A stretch of DNA of 64,000 nt from Lysinibacillus pakistanensis (lineage in GTDB: Bacteria > Bacillota > Bacilli > Bacillales_A > Planococcaceae). The stretch lies in the NCBI GenBank assembly GCA_001312325.1, contig BBDJ01000012.1, positions 1 to 64,000 on the forward strand. The letters run 5' to 3'. This document shows positions 39,563-50,359 of the stretch, piece after piece (the first letter of the stretch is position 1; every line of letters starts with the position of its first letter). The translations under genes were made by a program, and so were the position numbers. Under the pieces are notes generated by a model, which did no database searches, was not told the origin of the DNA, and saw nothing but the letters and a program-made list of their open reading frames with translations.

Positions 39563-39964
39563 ACATTTAATTATGGTAATTAAGGGGAGGACAAAAAAAT
39601 AAAGTTTGACTGTTGAATCATCTTTTTGTTTTCTTGATATAATAATTATGCAAGGCTATTCTGAAAAGATTGTATGCTTTAACAGCTTTATGGTTATATT
39701 ATAAAGGAAATCATGCTATCAATCCAAGTGCTCTAAAGGTTATCCGTTACAAGGGTAATCTAATATTCAGGCTTTGCATAATCACTTTGGTATAAAGAAT
39801 AATTTATAAAAATGCAATGAATTGTTATGTCCAATAATAGGGTATATGTAAACTTGAGTTTAACTCCAAAATTGAATTTTTTTGTTAATTTCTCTCTCAT
39901 TTTACCATTATCATGTGAATTGGTGGTATGCTATATCACGATAATAGTTTATGGAGGCGGTATT
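39563..39964. other. Intergenic upstream of oleate hydratase
   Basis: AT-rich, with no supported gene. An open frame at 39827 runs into the hydratase start but has no ribosome site of its own; GGAGGCGG at 39954 marks the true start. Confidence 0.45.
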
Positions 39965-41739
39965 ATGTATTACAGTAATGGTAATTATGAGGCTTTCGCA
40001 CGTCCTAAAAAACCTGAGGGTGTTGATGAGAAGTCAGCGTATCTTGTTGGTTCGGGGCTAGCTTCACTGTCAGCCGCATGTTTTTTTAATTCGTGATGGT
40101 CAAATGAAGGGAGAGAATATTCATATTCTCGAAGAGCTAGATATCTCAGGAGGTAGCTTGATGGTATTCTAAATCCGACAAGAGGCTTTATTATCCGCGG
40201 TGGTCGAGAAATGGAAGATCATTTTGAATGCCTATGGGATCTATTCCGTTCCATCCCATCTTTAGAAATAGAAAACGCTTCTGTTTTAGATGAATTTTAT
40301 TGGTTAAATAAAGAGGATCCTAACTATTCAAAATGTAGATTAATTGAAAATAGGGGACAAAGACTTGAGGATGATGGGAAGTTTACATTATCTGATAAAG
40401 CATCTGAAGAAATGATTAAATTATTTTTTTACGCCTGAAGAGAAATTAGAGGATGTAAAAATTACAGATGTTTTCTCTGAAGAGTTCTTTGAATCTAATT
40501 TCTGGCTTTATTGGTCTACGATGTTCGCTTTTGAAAAATGGCATTCTGCAATGGAAATGCGTCGTTATATTATGCGTTTCATTCATCATGTTGGGGGCCT
40601 ACCTGATTTATCTGCTTTGAAATTTACAAAATATAATCAGTACGAATCTTTAGTACTTCCCATGATTAAATATTTGGAAAGCCATCATGTTGATTTCCAA
40701 TTTAATACGGTTGTAGAGAATGTTTTAGTTGATAAAGTTGGCGATAAAAAAGTAGCACACACTTTAGTATTAAAACAAAATGGTGTGAAAAAGAATATTG
40801 AGCTAACAGAAAATGAATTAGTGTTTGTTACAAATGGTAGTATCACGGAGAGTACAACTTATGGTGACAATAATACACCAGCCCCTGTAAGTACTGATTT
40901 AGGCGGAAGCTGGTCACTTTGGAAAAACATCGCTTCTCAAGATTCTGAATTTGGTCGACCAGAAAAATTCTGCGATAATCTTCCTGAAGAAAGTTGGTTT
41001 GTTTCAGCAACACTAACTACATTGGATGATCGAGTTGCTCCGTATATTGAAAAAAATTAGTAAAAGAGATCCGTATGCAGGTAAGGTAGTGACAGGTGGT
41101 ATTGTAACGGCTACAGATTCTAATTGGATGCTAAGCTATACGTTGAACAGACAACCTCATTTTAAAGATCAACCAAAAGACCAATTAGTAGTTTGGATTT
41201 ATGGTTTACTATCTAATAAACCTGGTGATTTTATTAAAAAGAGTATCACTGAATGTTCTGGAATCGAGATAGCACAAGAGTGGCTGTACCATATGGGTGT
41301 ACCTGTAGATGAAATACCAGATTTAGCACAGAATTCTTGTAATACAATTCCATGTTACATGCCTTATATAACATCTTACTTCATGCCTAGAGCAATGGGA
41401 GATCGTCCTTTAGTTGTCCCTAAAGGATCTGCTAACTTAGCTTTCATAGGGAACTTTAGTGAAACAGAAAGAGACACTGTATTCACAACAGAATATTCAG
41501 TAAGGACGGCGATGGAAGCAGTTTATCAATTATTAGATATTGATCGAGGCGTTCCAGAAGTATTTGCATCTACTTTTGACATTCGTACTTTATTATCTTC
41601 AACTGCTCGTTTACTGGATGGAAAAAAATTAACAGATGTAGATGCCCCATTTATCTTGAAACAAATAGGTAAATTTGGTATTCATAAAACGAAAGACACG
41701 ATCATCTATGATTTACTGAAAGAAAGTAAATTGATATAG
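39965..41739 (+). CDS. ohyA: Oleate hydratase (MCRA family), frameshifted
   Basis: FAD-dependent hydratase that adds water to oleate, giving 10-hydroxystearate; linked to fatty-acid detoxification. About 590 residues after repair. The N-terminal dinucleotide fold reads [21 protein letters not shown] and [13 protein letters not shown]. Later marks are [59 protein letters not shown] and [24 protein letters not shown]. Breaks near 40083, 40166, 40425 and 41057, mostly at T- or A-runs. The last about 90 bases plus terminator are repeated at 45447. Confidence 0.92.
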
Positions 41740-41750
41740 AGATATGTACT

Positions 41751-41785
41751 AAAAAAGCTGATTCATAATTGAATCAGCTTTTTAC
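41751..41785. terminator. Shared terminator between convergent genes
   Basis: Arms AAAAGCTGATTCA / TGAATCAGCTTTT. It ends ohyA and, from the other side, the chemotaxis receptor; it overlaps the receptor stop. Confidence 0.85.
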
Positions 41786-43456
41786 ATTAAATAGTGAATT
41801 TTTTTCATTTCGTCTCTTAAAGCATCAGCAATAGCATTTAAGTCTTTAGCTTTTTCAGAGACTGTCTCGATGCTTTTAAGCTGTTCATTTGCGGAGGCAG
41901 AAACTTGTTCTGTTCCTGCAGAAGTTTCCACGGCTGAAGCTGATATGTTTTGAACTGCACTTATGATTTGTTCCTTGCGTTCATCCATCTCATTAGATAA
42001 ATGTTTCACCTCTTGTGCCACTTCACTTGTTTGATCTAGAGCTGTCTTTATTGTATTAAAAATCTCACTAGTATCCTTTGTAGCTTTTGCATTTTGTTCA
42101 ACAATGCTAAGGCTTGTACTAATTTCCTGTACAGCACTTTTAGAAATGTCCTGAATGGCGGAGATTTTATTTTTTATATCTTCAGTGGCAATAGATGTCT
42201 GTTCAGATAATTTTCGAATTTCATCAGCAACAACCGCGAAACCTTTACCTGCTTCACCGACGCGAGCTGACTCAATAGAAGCGTTTAGAGCTAATAAATT
42301 AGTTTGCGTAGCGATATCTGTGATTGTATTAACAATACTTGATATATCAGATGAAGTTTTATCTACTTCTTGAACGATGTAACTTACCTGTTGTGAAGAT
42401 TCACGATTCTTCTCTGACCAAATAGAGAGTTGGCTGACAGTTTCTACACCCTGATTACTTAAATGATCAATATCCTCTGTCATGGAAGCAATCTTCTCTG
42501 TATGCTCAATAACACGATCAATATTTCCAGATAGTTGATTTAATTGTTCAGCACTTTTTTTCTGTATCATGAGCCTGCTCTTCTGTAGCTTTTGCTATTT
42601 CATTAATGGCTGAACTAATTTCGTCAGTCGTACGTACTGTATCTTCTGCTATTTGAATAAGAATTTTTGAGGAATCTGATAACTCGGAACTAGTATTATG
42701 TATGTTGATGGTAACATTCTTTAATGCAGAGCGCATGCTAGAGATGCCTTTTGCCATGAGACCAATCTCATCTGGATGATTTAATAGCTTATCTAACTCA
42801 GGATTTTCAGTAAAATCTAAGCCAGCTGTTTGATGAATAACCTTTTCGAGATTCTTAATGGCAGCAACAATGCGACCAATAATCCACCACATTAAAGCAC
42901 CTATAATTAAAAAAACTTACTATCCCCGTAATAATCTGATAGCCTAGTACGGAGTTTGTAATAGATTGAATACCACTTTCAGGCACTCCTATATCAATTA
43001 CTCCATACAGCTCGCCATCTTTATATATAGGCTCCATGATGTCATATGTCCATATACCTTGAACCTCCGCATACCATCTTGTAAATTGCTTTTTTTCCGT
43101 GTTTAGCACCATCGATTGTGTATGTATCATCATATGTTTTTCCTAATTTTCCTTTATCACTGTGCGCCACAGCCTTTACATTGGTATCAATGACAATGGC
43201 ATAGGTCACATTATCTTGTTGTGCCTTTAACTCCACAAAGTCTTGTAAAGATTGGATGGGATCACTCTTGGAATTTAATATAGTTTCTGCTTGCTTTGCG
43301 ATTTCATAGACCTGTTCATTGGCTTTCTCAATTAAAACTTCTTTACTATTTTTCCCAACAATCCACACGCCTAATACAGAATTGATTACAGATGACAATA
43401 ACAGCAAACCTAATGTAAAAAAACAATAATCGTCGCTTAATACTTTTACTTTTCAT
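41782..43456 (-). CDS. Methyl-accepting chemotaxis protein, frameshifted
   Basis: Membrane receptor of about 555 residues. First helix [24 protein letters not shown]. The outside single-cache-like domain contains [22 protein letters not shown] and [27 protein letters not shown] second helix [19 protein letters not shown] is followed by HAMP. The long signalling coil has the conserved tip [46 protein letters not shown]. Breaks near 42555, 42890, 43085 and 43420. The start at 43456 has AAGGGGG. Ligand unknown. No chemotaxis kinase genes nearby. Confidence 0.9.
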
Positions 43457-43821
43457 ATTTTTCCCCCTTCGAGTTTTTCGGAACTTTATACCTATAAAAA
43501 CTCAAATTTTAAGTATAGTATTATTCAATGAAACAGGGATGTCAATAAAAATTAATAGACTTATTATTTAGTTTGTGACGAATCGGGGTCTAAAAGTCCT
43601 TTTATTTTCCGACAATTTTATGAAGCTTTAAATACGTCAAAAATACCTATTTTTGGAGATAAACAGTAAGCTTTTTTTAAGTACATGAATAGAAGGATTA
43701 ATTGCTTGAAAATTTGTTTCGTTAGTTGCTTTTTAGTGTTATTAAATAATCAATCAATGAATGCAACTAACTAACAATCAAAATGCTCTAACGGTATATA
43801 AGAGAAAAAAGAGGTGATGAC
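43457..43821. other. Divergent intergenic region
   Basis: Separates the receptor (minus) from a sigma-factor gene (plus). GCAACTAACTAAC with CTAACGGTATA at 43759-43800 might be an ECF-type promoter, but its spacing is not convincing. Confidence 0.4.
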
Positions 43822-44341
43822 ATGCAATCCGAGTTTCTAGTGAAAAAAGCAAAGAAGGGAGATGGAGAAGCTTTTATACAATTAATCCGTCAATACGAAA
43901 TGACACTTTATCGGACGGCTAAACGACTTGGTTTGAAAGATGAGGATATTGCAGACCTTCTACAAGATACGATTCTGACAGCGTTTGAAAAAAATAGATT
44001 CTCTAAAAGAAGCGAAATATTTTAATACATGGATTTGTCGAATTCTTTTAAATAACTGCTACCGATTTATGAGGCAGGATCAGCGTATTGTACCTCTGGA
44101 TGAGACGACATTGCATGAACTGCGACACCAAGATCAAATTTCTCTTGAGCTCGATGAAGCATTAGAGAGTCTAGATGAGAGCTATCGCATTGCTTTAACA
44201 CTTTATTATGTGAATGGACTCACGACAAGAGAAATAAGCGAATTTCTTCATGAATCAGAAGGGACGATTAAGTCGAGGATTTCCAGAGCGAAGCAATATC
44301 TGAAAAATAATTATTATGTTGAGGAGGCACAATTACTATGA
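43822..44341 (+). CDS. ECF-type RNA polymerase sigma factor, one frameshift
   Basis: About 172 residues. Region 2 LYRTAKRLGLKDEDIADLLQDTILTAFEKI then YFNTWICRILLNNCYRFMRQD; region 4 LTLYYVNGLTTREISEFLHESEGTIKSRISRAKQYLKNNY. The frame breaks in the A-run near 43987; removing one A gives AFEKIDSLKEAKYF. The start follows AGAGGTG. Its stop overlaps the DUF4179 gene start by four bases, the usual layout of a sigma/anti-sigma pair. Confidence 0.88.
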
Positions 44342-45356
44342 AAAAATCATTAGACGAGCGTTTACATGAGGAAATGAATAGAGAGCAAGAAATACCGGAT
44401 ATTGTGCAGAAAGCTTTTAATCGTTCCTATACCGAGATTCGCTCTAAATCAAAGAAAAAGACAAAAAAAACGTTGGTTGAAGCCTATTTCAGCTGCGGCA
44501 GCATGTGCAGTGCTCGCTTTGGGTGTGATTTTGTCTAATGATACAGCGATGGCCAAACTAAAAGCATTTTTAGGGTTTGATGACGCTGGGATTGAACTTG
44601 CTAGTCAAAATGGAGAAGTACAATATGTCGGTGTATCGCAAAGTTCACAAGATATTACGGTTACACTTGAAAATATATTTACTGATGCTTACCGTGTAGG
44701 GTTGCAAATGGAAATTTTGCCGAAAAATATGGATATAAAGGATATTAATCACGTAGGCATTGAATACCGTATGTATGATTCTAAAGGAAAAGAAATTGAT
44801 GCCCTTATTTCAGATACAAAGCCTCTTACTTCAAAAGGTTTTACGGATAATGCTGAGGAGCAAATGCTGAAAGGAACCAATGAAACCATAATTTATGAAC
44901 TTCTATTACAGTCGAATGAACGGGCGTGGCCTTCTCTAGATAACGCTCGATTAGTAATTGAAACAATTCATTTCATTACAGAAAATAAAGGGATTGTTTC
45001 AATTAATGGAGAATGGCCATTTACATTGAAACCAATGAAGGTTGAAACACAATCATTTGAAGCGGAAAAAGCTGTTGAGGGCATTCAACTTCAATCAGCA
45101 ACCCTTACGAATGGCTCTATGCATGTATCTTTAATAGTCGACGCAGATCTTTATGAGGATGAAAATCAAATTTTTGAATGGGCATTAACAAATGAAAAGG
45201 GAGAGTCCTTTTATGCACGAGGAGCCAATATAAAATCAATAGATGGGAAAACTATAGTTAATTTAGTATATCCTTATAGTATTTGGGATGAAAAAAAAGC
45301 AAGTAAGTTTAACTATTAAAGGCTTTGGAAAATTAACATTAACCAGTAAGAATTAA
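44338..45356 (+). CDS. DUF4179 domain protein, probable anti-sigma factor, frameshifted
   Basis: About 338 residues. A cytoplasmic start rich in Glu, Lys and Arg (MKKSLDERLHEEMNREQEIPDIVQKAF), one membrane helix ISAAAACAVLALGVILSN, then an outside DUF4179-type domain (LKAFLGFDDAGIELASQNG, VTLENIFTDAYRVGLQMEI, to the end FGKLTLTSKN). Breaks at A-runs near 44463 and 45293. Translation is coupled to the sigma gene. By analogy it holds the sigma factor at the membrane; the signal is unknown. Confidence 0.8.
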
Positions 45357-45660
45357 TACACGCTTAACAGCTCATGCTAATGTTAGAACCAACTTGTGTT
45401 GCAAGCAAATTTGTATTATTTGTTAATATATCTCATAGTTGCACCATTATCTTAAAGCAAATAGGGAAAATAGGTATTCATAAAACGAAAGATACCATCA
45501 TGTATGATTTACTGAAAGAAAGTAAATTGATATAAATTATGTTGCTCAGTAAGCTGATTCAAAATGATGAATCAGCTTTACTAGATTATAGAAGTAAATT
45601 TTTATCCTCTATTTCAGGACGCCGATATATTTATTTGCTAATGATAGATTTATTACTTTG
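45357..45660. other. Intergenic holding a partial ohyA copy
   Basis: 45447-45580 is a second copy of the oleate hydratase 3' end and terminator. The remainder has no gene. Confidence 0.7.
45447..45580 (+). pseudogene. Duplicated 3' end of oleate hydratase
   Basis: Reads [20 protein letters not shown] then LLKESKLI and stop, against [20 protein letters not shown] in ohyA. It is followed by a related AAGCTGATTCA / TGAATCAGCTT hairpin. No start or upstream code is present, so this is the tail of a second hydratase gene left after deletion or recombination. Confidence 0.85.
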
Positions 45661-45945
45661 TCATCTTTTTTTATAAATGACATTATGACCATCCATTTTA
45701 ACCTGCTTCCATCCACTCTTTTTAATCATTATACGATAGCCAAGAGGAACCTCTGTACCTGTGGATTTTCCCCATGTAAAGCCATTTTCATTCGCACTTT
45801 CACTCTCTAACGTTGCCTCCTTTGGGATAGGGAAATCATAGAATTCATGTAAGTACACATAATGCTTATCTACGTTTACATAATAATAGACACCTGTACC
45901 AATTAGCAAAGCAAGAGCGACAATCCATGCTAAAATGCGTTTCAT
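45661..45945 (-). CDS. Small membrane-anchored hypothetical protein
   Basis: 94 residues: signal/anchor MKRILAWIVALALLIGTGVY, then a short outside domain (VYLHEFYDFPIPKEATLESE, YRIMIKKSGWKQVKMDGHNV). AGGAGA lies ahead of the ATG. Family not recognised; the PIPKxA wording is seen in small exported Bacillus proteins. Confidence 0.65.
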   Translation of the reverse strand: MKRILAWIVALALLIGTGVYYYVNVDKHYVYLHEFYDFPIPKEATLESESANENGFTWGKSTGTEVPLGYRIMIKKSGWKQVKMDGHNVIYKKR

Positions 45946-46111
45946 AAAATCATTTCTCCTCTATATAAGTTCTATCAACTAACGAGCCTTCTTTAAAAGT
46001 TTGATAATATCTAACTCTTCGTTAAGATAATATTTAAAGATTATTTGTTATTTTGTAACAAATTATACAACAGAAAACATCTTTTGAAAAAGACAAGAGG
46101 GGCGAGTAGAT

Positions 46112-46615
46112 TTGGAAATATCTATTTATAAATTACAGGAAAATGATGCGCAAGAATTATTTATTTTTGAAAAGAATAATCGATTATTTTTTGAGCAAAT
46201 GGTACCAAGCCGTGGGGAAGATTATTATAAATTTGAAACATTTCAAGAGAGACATAAAGAGCTTTTAGCAGAGCAACAGGAACAAAAATCAATATTTTAT
46301 TTAATTAGAGACAACATGGGTAATATTGTAGGAAGAATAAATTTAGTGGATATTGATGCAACTAATAATTCTGCTGAAATCGGCTATAGAGTGGGTGAAG
46401 AGTACGGAGGAAATGGGATAGGAGCTAGAGCTTTAAAGCTATTATTAGAAACAGAGGGCACTATCAAGAAGTTGAAGGCAAAAACAACAACTCATAATAT
46501 TGCTTCCCAGAGAGTCCTTGAAAGAAATGGATTTAAACAGGTAAGTATCAGTGACGAGAAATTTGAAATGAATGGTCAGGAGTTACGATTTGTCTCCTAT
46601 ATATTAGAACGTTAA
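46112..46615 (+). CDS. GNAT family N-acetyltransferase (RimJ/RimL-like)
   Basis: 167 residues from a TTG start behind GAGGGGCG. The acetyl-CoA motif A reads EIGYRVGEEYGGNGIGARALKLL, and NIASQRVLERNGFKQV is the typical RimJ/RimL ending. It transfers acetyl to an amino group of a protein or small molecule; target unknown. A small membrane-protein gene and a hydrolase follow in the same direction. Confidence 0.87.
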   Translation: MEISIYKLQENDAQELFIFEKNNRLFFEQMVPSRGEDYYKFETFQERHKELLAEQQEQKSIFYLIRDNMGNIVGRINLVDIDATNNSAEIGYRVGEEYGGNGIGARALKLLLETEGTIKKLKAKTTTHNIASQRVLERNGFKQVSISDEKFEMNGQELRFVSYILER

Positions 46616-46642
46616 GAATAAAAGGGAGTGACATTTAAAACA

Positions 46643-46815
46643 GTGAATTTTTTTGAAAAAAACCCTATAGCTATATTTTATTAGCTATCTTTACATTGTT
46701 TAGTTTCATTGTAAACTTTAAAACAACATGGGCAGCTATCCTTTTAGGAATTAGCTTTGTAGGCTTCTTATTTTTAATGTATTTAGATAGAGGTGACTTT
46801 AAAAAATCAAAATAA
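46643..46815 (+). CDS. Small two-helix membrane protein, one frameshift
   Basis: 57 residues after adding one T near 46673: MNFFEKNPIAIFLLAIFTLFSFIVNF, then TTWAAILLGISFVGFLFLMYLDRGDFKKSK. GTG start with AAAGGGAGTG 14 bases upstream. It sits between GNAT and the hydrolase, 27 and 22 bases away, so likely one operon. Family unknown. Confidence 0.55.
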
Positions 46816-46837
46816 TTCTGGTTAGCTTAGGAGAGGG

Positions 46838-47803
46838 ATGAATAACAAGCGGGTGTTCAAAAGAATTGTACAAGTGTTACTCATATTAATGGCATTATTT
46901 TTGTTAACCATTACAACTAGTTATACGTATCATCAAATACAATTATCAAAAGAAGAAAATCGATTTATACCTTTGGGAAGATGGTAGAGGTTAATGACCA
47001 TAAAATGCATGTATACATAGAAGGAAAAGGTAAAGAAACACTAGTATTTATGTCTGGAGGCGGCACCAGTGCACCTGTTTTAGATTTTAAATCATTGTAT
47101 TCCTTGCTAAGTGACAAATATAAAATTGCTGTCGTTGAAAAGGCAGGCTATGGATTTAGTGACATTACAGATGCTAATCGAGATATAGAGACGATTTTAC
47201 AGGAAACAAGGGAAGCTCTATTAAAATCAGGTGTTGAGGGACCCTATATTTTATTTCCTCATTCAATGTCTGGGATTGAAGCTCTGTATTGGGCTCAGAT
47301 TTATCCAGACGAGGTAAAAGCAATTGTTGGATTGGATATGGCTGTTCCTGCTGCATATGAGGATTATGCTATAAATATGCCAATGGTTCATTTAAGTGCC
47401 CTTGCTGCAAAGATTGGTATTACAAGATGGATTCCAGATCTTTCTGAGAGTGATGCGATGAAGTATGGGAATCTGACTGAGGAAGAGAAGGAACTGTATA
47501 GGGTAATTTTTTTATCGCAGAACAGCAACTAAAAATATGATTAATGAAGTGAAGAACATAAAGGCAAATGCAAAAAAGGTAGAGACCTTAGAAACCCCAA
47601 ATGTCCCTATACTTTTATTTTCATCGAATGGGCAAGGAACAGGCTGGGATAAGAATACATGGCTTGACTTTCAAAAGGATTTTATTAGTAAGAATAAAGA
47701 TGGTGAATTCATAAAATTAGATTGCCCCCACTATATTCATGATGTTGAATTTAAGCGAATTGCTGACGAGTCAGAAAAATTTATAGAAAGTTCTAACTTT
47801 TAA
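46838..47803 (+). CDS. Alpha/beta hydrolase, membrane-anchored, two frameshifts
   Basis: About 321 residues. Anchor helix VFKRIVQVLLILMALFLLTITTSY, then HKMHVYIEGKGKETLVFMSGGGTSAP, the nucleophile region YILFPHSMSGIEALYWAQIYP (Ser in HSMSG), and the catalytic His in CPHYIHD. Breaks near 46980 and 47508. The start at 46838 follows GGAGAGGG. Esterase or lipase-like; the substrate is unknown. Confidence 0.82.
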
Positions 47804-48125
47804 GCAGAATCTTTAAAATGTAATAATCTCTAGGCTATTTGTGTGTTGATTTAAATTGCCATCGGAGAAGAAAGGATTATAGGCATACAGTCATTTAATT
47901 TGACTGTATGCCTTTATACTTCGATAAGAGAAACGTACGTAACAATTACATATTGATTTACTATGTGAATAGAAATTTTATATTGAACATTAAAAAAATT
48001 AAAACTTGCAAAATAAATTCATGGTGTGTATATTGTATATAAAGTATATATACATTGTTTAGGCGAAGAACATTTGCCTTAAGGAGTTCAAGGGAAATAC
48101 TTACATTATTGTATACGGAGGATGG

Positions 48126-49004
48126 ATGATGGAAAATGTCATTGAATTACAGCATGTTCATAAATCTTTTAAGGGATTTCAGATAAAGGATTTCTCTATC
48201 AACGTGAAAAAGGGTTTTGTAACTGGATTTATCGGTGGAAATGGTGCAGGGAAATCTACAACAATCAAATTGATTATGAACTTACTAAAGCAGGATAGTG
48301 GCACTGTTTCAGTGTTTGGCATGAATTACAAGAAGCATGAAAAAGAAATAAAGGAACGTATTGGCTTTGTCTATGACGAAAATGTCTTTTATGAAAATGT
48401 AACATTAAAGGATATGAAAAGGATTATTAAACCAGCCTATAAAAACTGGGATGATAACGCCTTTCAACGTTATGTTGATCAGTTCGAACTACCATTGAAT
48501 AAAAATATGAAGACCTTTTCGAAGGGGATGAAGATGAAAGCTTCATTGGCCATAGCCCTAGCTCATCATGCAGAATTAATTATTATGGATGAGCCAACTG
48601 CTGGGCTTGATCCGATATTTCGTAGAGAGCTACTAAATATTCTACATGAATTAATGCAAGATGAAGATAAAACGATTTTCTTCTCGACTCATATAACAAC
48701 TGATTTAGATCGAATTGCGGATTATATTACCTTTGTTCATAATGGTGAGCATATATTCACGAAGGAATTTTACAAGATTGAAGAGGAGTATGCCATTGTA
48801 AAAGGGACATTGAATTTATTGGATCAGGAAACGGAACGAGAGTTTGTTGCCATCCGAAAATCGAACACAGGCTTTGAGGCATTAACTGCGGATAAAAATC
48901 GTGTGGCGAGCATATTTGGGGATTCTGTCATTATGGAAAAACCGACGCTTGAAGATATTATGTACTATACGAAAAAAAGGATGGTAATGGGATGGTTAAT
49001 CTAA
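48126..49004 (+). CDS. ABC transporter ATP-binding protein
   Basis: About 292 residues. Walker A GGNGAGKST, signature FSKGMKMKASLAIALAHHA, Walker B LIIMDEPTAGLDP, and the switch His in FFSTHITTD. The C-terminal extension (TEREFVAIRKSNTGFEAL) is like YtrB-type exporters. It overlaps the following permease by 13 bases. GGAGG sits before a double ATG. Probably exports a peptide or drug, or senses envelope stress, together with the GntR regulator downstream. Confidence 0.92.
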   Translation: MMENVIELQHVHKSFKGFQIKDFSINVKKGFVTGFIGGNGAGKSTTIKLIMNLLKQDSGTVSVFGMNYKKHEKEIKERIGFVYDENVFYENVTLKDMKRIIKPAYKNWDDNAFQRYVDQFELPLNKNMKTFSKGMKMKASLAIALAHHAELIIMDEPTAGLDPIFRRELLNILHELMQDEDKTIFFSTHITTDLDRIADYITFVHNGEHIFTKEFYKIEEEYAIVKGTLNLLDQETEREFVAIRKSNTGFEALTADKNRVASIFGDSVIMEKPTLEDIMYYTKKRMVMGWLI

Positions 49005-49621
49005 TACTTAAGGATGTTTTAATTCAAAAGAAGTTAATTTTAATATACATTGCTACAATTATACTTTATTTATTTATAGATGTGTCCCTAGTAAAGATAG
49101 GATTCTTATATAGTATGGCTTTTATCACTCAGACCTTTGCTTATGATGAAAAAGATAACGCTAATATTTTGCTTAATTCGCTGCCATATACGAGAAAGGA
49201 AATCGTTAGTTCGAAATATATAGGTTCATTGGTATATACATCACTAATTATATTCATTACTTCTATAGGTGATTTCTTTTTAAATGGAAAAGAGGTACTG
49301 TTTTTATGGAAAGATATATTGTTAATTATCGGTCTTGTTATGGTCACTTTGTCATTTATACTACCAATCTTTTATAAATTTAAAACGCAATCTTTAATGA
49401 TTGCTGTAGGTGCTTTATTTGGAATATATATTTTAATCATTAAATTTTTATCCCCTAGTCTTAATGCTACATTAAGAGAATCGATACAAAAGTTCATGAC
49501 TTTACAAGAAACGCAAATGTATTTCGTAGCTATCCTTACAATCATTATTTTATATGTTGGATCGTGGCTACTATCTATTCGTATATATGCGAGAAAAGTT
49601 TTTTTAAAAGAAACAGCTTGA
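48992..49621 (+). CDS. ABC-2 type permease, copy 1
   Basis: 209 residues, about six membrane helices (LILIYIATIILYLFIDVSL, YIGSLVYTSLIIFITSIGDF, ILLIIGLVMVTLSFILPIF and others), with the conserved cytoplasmic stretch YDEKDNANILLNSLPYTRKEIVSSKY. Partner of the preceding ATPase. A near-identical paralogue lies at 50360. Confidence 0.88.
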   Translation: MVNLILKDVLIQKKLILIYIATIILYLFIDVSLVKIGFLYSMAFITQTFAYDEKDNANILLNSLPYTRKEIVSSKYIGSLVYTSLIIFITSIGDFFLNGKEVLFLWKDILLIIGLVMVTLSFILPIFYKFKTQSLMIAVGALFGIYILIIKFLSPSLNATLRESIQKFMTLQETQMYFVAILTIIILYVGSWLLSIRIYARKVFLKETA

Positions 49622-49650
49622 GTCCAGGGATGTAGGCTCAAGCTGTTTAC
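49611..49650 (+). terminator. Hairpin at the end of permease copy 1
   Basis: Arms ACAGCTTGAG / CTCAAGCTGT overlapping the stop; weak T-run. A related, stronger hairpin ends copy 2. Confidence 0.6.
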
Positions 49651-49877
49651 GTGCTTAAACAAGGTCCTCTATCAATAAACGGATAATTTCCGTGAGGCAG
49701 AAAATTATACTCTAAACAATATACAATGTAATCTTTATGTGAAAGACATTATAAATTCCATTTTACAGCGGACGAAATAATTAGTGTGTTGAAATAAAAA
49801 TTCTAATGGTTCATGCTAACGAAAATAACTGATGTCTTCATGTGCTAATCACATAAAAATAAAGAAGAGGTATTTGT

Positions 49878-50255
49878 ATGCAAATTATTATTTCAAACAG
49901 TTCAAAAGAGCCGATTTATGAGCAGATTTATGCTCAAATCAAAAAGCTTATTTTAACAGGTGAACTACAAGAAGGGCAGTCATTGCCCTCTATGCGCCAG
50001 CTTGCAAAGGATTTAGAAATTAGCGTTATTACAACAAAACGTGCTTATGAAGAGCTAGAGAAAAACGGGTTTATTTATTCTATTGTGGGAAAAGGTTCGT
50101 TCATCTCTGAACAAAATAAGGAAATGATGAGAGAAAGAAAAATAAAGGTAGTCGAAGAAAATCTGTTGATTGCCATTCAAAATGCTAAAGAAATGAACAT
50201 TGACTTAGCAGAGCTCAAAGAAATGCTCACACTATTGTATACAGAGAATGAGTGA
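49878..50255 (+). CDS. GntR family regulator (YtrA-like)
   Basis: 125 residues. Winged helix EPIYEQIYAQIKKLILTGELQEGQSLPSMRQLAKDLEISVITTKRAYEELEKNGFIYSIVGKGSFI and a short helical tail, without a ligand domain: the YtrA subfamily that controls adjacent ABC exporters. AAGAGG site. It lies between the two permease copies. Confidence 0.92.
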   Translation: MQIIISNSSKEPIYEQIYAQIKKLILTGELQEGQSLPSMRQLAKDLEISVITTKRAYEELEKNGFIYSIVGKGSFISEQNKEMMRERKIKVVEENLLIAIQNAKEMNIDLAELKEMLTLLYTENE

Positions 50256-50261
50256 TGGAGA

Positions 50262-50359
50262 CAGATGTTAAATTCGTGTGGTGAATATATTTGGAGATAC
50301 GGTTATTGTGAAAAAGCGTACCCTCATATGCAATATACGAAAAAAAGGATGGTAATTGG
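50262..50359 (+). pseudogene. Vestigial 3' end of a duplicated ABC ATPase gene
   Basis: TCGTGTGGTGAATATATTTG and the following GGAGATACGGTTATTGTG match the ATPase end (CGTGTGGCGAGCATATTTGG...GATTCTGTCATTATG). Both lead into ATACGAAAAAAAGGATGGTAAT just before a permease start. The frame is broken; only the last about 30 codons survive. Confidence 0.8.
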
